Shown piece by piece: positions 4,839 to 7,035 of a stretch of DNA of 7,035 nt. The DNA lies in assembly GCA_002713285.1 (NCBI GenBank), contig PAVX01000002.1:41271-48305 (forward strand), given 5' to 3'. The notes under the pieces were generated by a model, which saw nothing but the letters and a program-made list of their open reading frames with translations, searched no databases and had not been told where the DNA came from. Position 1 is the stretch's first letter; each line of letters starts with the position of its first letter. This DNA is from Flavobacteriales bacterium (GTDB taxonomy: Bacteria; Bacteroidota; Bacteroidia; Flavobacteriales; TMED113). Position numbers and translations under genes: made by a program.

Positions 4839-7035
4839 CAAACACCAATTACAGACAATAATATTCAATCTGCTGTGAATGAGTGGATTCAAGACCCAAT
4901 TCAAGCAACAGCAATATATGGTGATATTAGTCAATGGGATGTTAGCAGTGTAACGGATATGAGCTCTCTTTTCACTAATGCTAATTATTTTAATGATGAC
5001 ATTAGTGCATGGAATGTTAGTAATGTAATTAATATGTCTAACATGTTTGTCAATGCTAGTTCTTTTAATCAAGATATTAGTAGTTGGGATGTTAGTAGTG
5101 TAAATAGCATGTTAGACATGTTTGTTAATGCTATTTCTTTTAATCAAGATATCAGTAGTTGGGATATTAGTAATGTGACATTAATTGATTATTTCTTAGT
5201 GAATACTGCTTTTAGTCAGAGTAATTATGACGCGTTATTAATAGCTTGGTCTCAGTTAGATTTAAATCCTAATATTTTTTTGAGTGTTGGTAATTTGACT
5301 TATTGTAATGGTGCTCAAGCAAGACAATATATAATAGATGAATTTGGTTGGTCGATTAATGATGGCGGTGTAGCCATCGATATCAACAATAATGATATAT
5401 GTGATATTTATGATATTTATGGTTGTACAGACTGTGGTGCATCTTGCAACTATGATCCAGATGCAAATATAGATGATGGTTCATGTGATTATTCATGTGC
5501 TACTCCAGCATGTATTGATACACTTGCTAATTATATTGATGACATGGAGTATGTTTATGCACTGGTAGAGGAAGGATGTGGTATTTATTACTTTTGTGAT
5601 TGCAATGAAGATGCTGCTGGTTGTATGGATATGGGAGCTTGTAATTATGACCCAAATGCCGCAATTCCTGACGATAGTTGTGTTTATCCCGACTATCAGG
5701 CAGGGATTTATGATTGTGAAGAGTATTGGATTGGTGATTATTATAATTGTTCAGGTTGTTATTTAGATGAAGATAATGATGGTGTATGTGATCAAGTAGA
5801 TCAATGTGTTGGAGAGTATGATGAATGCGGAGTTTGTGGTGGAAATGGGCCGGAAGAATATTATGATTGCGAAGAAAATTGTATTAATGATACAGATAGT
5901 GATGGTGTGTGTGATGAATTTGAGATCGCTGGTTGTACAGATACTAGTGCTTGCAATTATGATGAAAATGCTACAGTACCAGCCATAGTCTTCAATAGCC
6001 CTATTAATACTGGTAGTAATATGACTATTGGATTGAATGAGTATTCACAAAATAATTTAATTATTAATGATGAAATAGGAGCGTTTATCTTAAATGATTC
6101 CAATGATTATTATTGTGTTGGGTTAACAACGTTTCAAGGTTCAGGTACAGCATTAACTGTTTTTGGTGACGACCCTACTACTAATGAAGTTGATGGTTGT
6201 TTAGAGAATGCAAGTATTTATTTTTTTATAAAAAGAGAAACTGGTGATAATCAGTATTTAGTGCTTTCTACAGAAGTTAATTTGACCAATTTTACATCAA
6301 ATCAGGATTCAGATAATATTTATATTTCAAATGAAATTCTTTTATTTGACTCTTTCTTTGTAGAAAATTTTCAGTTTGGATGTGATTATTCTTGTTTTGG
6401 TTGCACATTTGAGCTTGCCTGCAACTATAATGATTTAGCTACATTTAATGATGGTAGTTGTGAATATGAATCGTGTGCAGGCTGTATGAATGTATCAGCA
6501 TGTGATTATAATCCAGATGCAACTATTCCAGCAGCTTGTTTAGATTTTTCAAGTTGTTATGGCTGTACAGATTTATTGTCTTGTAATTATGTGGGTGTAG
6601 ATATTACTATAGATGATGGTAGTTGTGATTATTCATGTGTAGGCTGTATGAATCCATTAGCATGTAATTATAATATCAATTCAATTATTGATTGTAGTTT
6701 GTTAGGCGAAGATTGTTGTCTGTTTGAAGATGGTATTTGTGCTGTTTGTTCAACAGATCAATTAGGTAGCCCTGATGAATCAATTCCATGTACAGAAATA
6801 GTATTAAATAATAATGGTACTCCTGATGATGATGCAGATGACTTTGAAGAAGAGGTTATTATTACAGTATTGAATTGGATTGTAGTTGAAGGTCAAATTA
6901 TACCCGTTCAAGACACTGTGTATTGTCAAAACCCTGATTATAATCCTGCTTACGGTGAGGTTACCGGAGATGGTATTTGGGATGTCCTTATTGTAGAGGA
7001 TGGTTCTTGTGAATATGAAACATGTGCTGGTTGTA
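4791..7035 (+). CDS. Large secreted, acidic, cysteine-rich mosaic surface protein with BspA-like and GC(T/M)xxxxCNY repeats; 3' end beyond the window
   Basis: From the ATG at 4791 the frame stays open for 748 codons to the window edge. The N-terminus MKKILLFLIIPFLSLGQT is a Sec signal peptide with probable cleavage before Gln17. Then come four 25-residue BspA-like (DUF285-type) repeats at 45-144 and a family-typical cap with NYDALLIAW (145-153) and YCNGAQARQYIIDEFGW (171-187). Residues 211-748 hold about 52 cysteines: GC(T/M)xxxxCNY repeats, two DxDxDGVCD loops, an ECGVCGGNGP motif (345-354) and a cysteine-poor beta-type insert (about 398-529). After the signal peptide I find only Arg178, Lys481 and Arg482 as Lys/Arg, and no His, against many Asp and Glu. 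The function is not known. By architecture it is probably a surface-attached or released adhesin or matrix protein stabilised by disulfides and calcium. Bacteroidota proteins of this build often end in a type IX secretion sorting domain, but that end is not visible. It lies 48 bp after the polymerase gene on the same strand. Confidence 0.88.
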   Translation, partial: MKKILLFLIIPFLSLGQTPITDNNIQSAVNEWIQDPIQATAIYGDISQWDVSSVTDMSSLFTNANYFNDDISAWNVSNVINMSNMFVNASSFNQDISSWDVSSVNSMLDMFVNAISFNQDISSWDISNVTLIDYFLVNTAFSQSNYDALLIAWSQLDLNPNIFLSVGNLTYCNGAQARQYIIDEFGWSINDGGVAIDINNNDICDIYDIYGCTDCGASCNYDPDANIDDGSCDYSCATPACIDTLANYIDDMEYVYALVEEGCGIYYFCDCNEDAAGCMDMGACNYDPNAAIPDDSCVYPDYQAGIYDCEEYWIGDYYNCSGCYLDEDNDGVCDQVDQCVGEYDECGVCGGNGPEEYYDCEENCINDTDSDGVCDEFEIAGCTDTSACNYDENATVPAIVFNSPINTGSNMTIGLNEYSQNNLIINDEIGAFILNDSNDYYCVGLTTFQGSGTALTVFGDDPTTNEVDGCLENASIYFFIKRETGDNQYLVLSTEVNLTNFTSNQDSDNIYISNEILLFDSFFVENFQFGCDYSCFGCTFELACNYNDLATFNDGSCEYESCAGCMNVSACDYNPDATIPAACLDFSSCYGCTDLLSCNYVGVDITIDDGSCDYSCVGCMNPLACNYNINSIIDCSLLGEDCCLFEDGICAVCSTDQLGSPDESIPCTEIVLNNNGTPDDDADDFEEEVIITVLNWIVVEGQIIPVQDTVYCQNPDYNPAYGEVTGDGIWDVLIVEDGSCEYETCAGC
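4923..5222 (+). repeat. Four tandem 75-bp units encoding BspA-like 25-residue repeats
   Basis: The units span 4923-4997, 4998-5072, 5073-5147 and 5148-5222, exactly 25 codons each with no indels. The protein consensus is DIS.WDVSSV..M..MFVNA..FNQ, matching the DUF285/BspA-like surface repeat that builds a leucine-rich-repeat-like solenoid. Units 1-3 keep the M..MF core; unit 4 has decayed (TLIDYFLVNTAFSQS in its second half). Units 3 and 4 begin with nearly identical DNA: 5052-5102 and 5127-5177 differ at only a few positions. This suggests recent duplication or gene conversion. Confidence 0.9.
5421..5498 (+). repeat. First GCTD-type cysteine repeat (residues 211-236)
   Basis: The unit begins GCTDCGASCNYDPD and ends DDGSCDYSC. 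It is the most complete example of the repeat: an N-half GCTDxxxxCNYDPDA and a C-half DDGSCxYSC. It has one extra cysteine (C215) and one extra residue relative to the later copies. The Asp/Asn-rich centre suggests metal binding, but this is inference. Confidence 0.8.
5619..5690 (+). repeat. Second GCxD-type cysteine repeat (residues 277-300)
   Basis: This unit reads GCMDMGACNYDPNA followed by AIPDDSCVYP, so it has both halves. The DDGSC element is varied to DDSC and the final cysteine is absent. It is separated from the first repeat by about 40 residues carrying further cysteines (C241, C263, C269, C271) that do not fit the repeat pattern. Confidence 0.8.
5766..5924 (+). other. Paired DxDxDGVCD calcium-type loops flanking an ECGVCGGNGP cysteine motif
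   Basis: Residues 326-339 read DEDNDGVCDQVDQC and residues 367-378 read DTDSDGVCDEFE. Both have the DxDxDGxxD spacing of thrombospondin type 3-like and EF-hand-like calcium loops. Between them lies DECGVCGGNGP (344-354), then two cysteines in YDCEENC (359-364). This loop-CGVCGG-loop block is a recurring module in large secreted proteins of marine Bacteroidota as I recall them. Calcium binding is inferred from the motif only. Confidence 0.7.
5931..5981 (+). repeat. N-half of a third GCTD-type cysteine repeat, split by a domain insertion
   Basis: Residues 381-397 read GCTDTSACNYDENATVP, the first half of the cysteine repeat. The expected DDGSC second half does not follow. Instead the sequence passes into a cysteine-poor domain, and a matching second half, GCDYSC, appears at residues 530-535 (bases 6378-6395). 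Confidence 0.7.
5982..6377 (+). other. Cysteine-poor beta-rich domain (residues about 398-529) inserted in the repeat region
   Basis: Only two cysteines (C442, C470) occur in about 132 residues, against one in ten around it. Landmarks are NTGSNMTIGL (406-415), NDEIGAFI (426-433), YCVGLTTF (441-448), VFGDDPTTNEVDG (457-469) and a Phe/Ile-rich end. I associate this succession of NTGxNMT, DxIGAF, CVG and GDDxxT..VDG elements with an unnamed beta-sandwich module found in Bacteroidota secreted proteins, but the identification is from memory. It holds the only Lys-Arg pair (481-482) of the mature protein. Boundaries are approximate. Confidence 0.55.
6399..6722 (+). repeat. Four tandem 81-bp units of the GC(T/M)xxxxCNY cysteine repeat
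   Basis: Units start at 6399, 6480, 6561 and 6642 (Gly537, 564, 591 and 618), giving an exact 27-codon period. Each opens with GC(T/M) and then C(N/D)Y six residues after the first cysteine. The first and third carry DGSC(E/D)Y.SC at their ends; the second has AACLDFSSC in place; the fourth has diverged to DCSLLGEDCC. Conserved cysteines repeat at regular spacing, consistent with a string of small disulfide-bonded modules. A further copy starts at 7029, on the window edge. Confidence 0.85.
6972..7035 (+). repeat. C-half of a further cysteine repeat and the start of the next, cut by the window edge
   Basis: Residues 728-748 end with EDGSCEYETC (736-745) followed by AGC, which is the end of one repeat and the GC opening of the next (Gly747). 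The corresponding N-half appears to lie at C712-NPDYNP (712-718). Its long spacer suggests another insertion or a divergent unit. The array evidently continues to the right. Confidence 0.6.

Noticed and set aside
4827..5072. An 81-codon open frame on the minus strand
   Set aside because: It lies wholly antisense to the signal-peptide and BspA-repeat region of the gene starting at 4791. Its length follows from the repeats' composition, and its protein resembles nothing recognisable.
5578..5988. Two plus-strand open frames (5578-5766 and 5806-5988) encoding Met/Ile/Val-rich peptides
   Set aside because: Both are out-of-frame shadows of the cysteine-rich gene, whose own frame is continuous through this region and carries clear repeats.
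4923..6722. Regularly spaced repeats suggestive of a CRISPR array
   Set aside because: The repeats are in frame, degenerate at the DNA level and conserved at the protein level, with periods of 75 and 81 bp and no unique spacers. They are coding repeats.
1..7035. tRNA, rRNA, riboswitch or insertion-sequence content
   Set aside because: Coding sequence fills nearly the whole window. I saw no GC-rich structured RNA segments, transposase motifs or terminal inverted repeats with target duplications.

Overview
The window looks like a surface-polysaccharide locus from a low-GC member of the Bacteroidota, most plausibly a marine Flavobacteriales relative. The reasons are the very AT-rich sequence, the lack of Shine-Dalgarno motifs ahead of the starts, a family-typical glycosyltransferase N-terminus, and a large cysteine-rich secreted protein of a style I associate with marine Flavobacteriales. 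The lineage is inference, because no rRNA or other marker gene is present.

Layout. Bases 1-719 (minus strand) hold the N-terminal 239 codons of a GT-B glycosyltransferase that runs off the left edge. An 88-bp AT-rich divergent spacer (720-807) follows. Then come four plus-strand genes: a Wzx-type flippase (808-2256), a two-membrane-helix Wzz-type chain-length regulator (2289-3287), an O-antigen polymerase/ligase-family membrane protein (3291-4742), and a very large secreted protein that starts at 4791 and is still open at 7035. Gaps between the plus-strand genes are 32, 3 and 48 bp, with no hairpin terminator seen, so one transcript is plausible.

How the genes fit together. The first three plus-strand genes form a compact flip (Wzx), length-control (Wzz) and polymerise/ligate (Wzy or WaaL-like) set for a lipid-linked polysaccharide. 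The divergent glycosyltransferase probably helps build the repeat unit.

The fourth gene is the most striking item. Its 748 visible codons encode a signal peptide, four 25-residue BspA-like (DUF285-type) repeats, and a long cysteine-rich region made of GC(T/M)xxxxCNY repeats. That region also carries two DxDxDGVCD calcium-type loops and an apparent beta-sandwich domain inserted inside one of the repeats. After the signal peptide only three Lys/Arg and no His are visible, so it is extremely acidic. It is probably a cell-surface or released adhesin-like protein, possibly a type IX secretion cargo, but its C-terminus lies outside the window. No RNA genes, IS elements, CRISPR arrays or attachment sites were seen, and there is no gene-free stretch longer than 88 bp.
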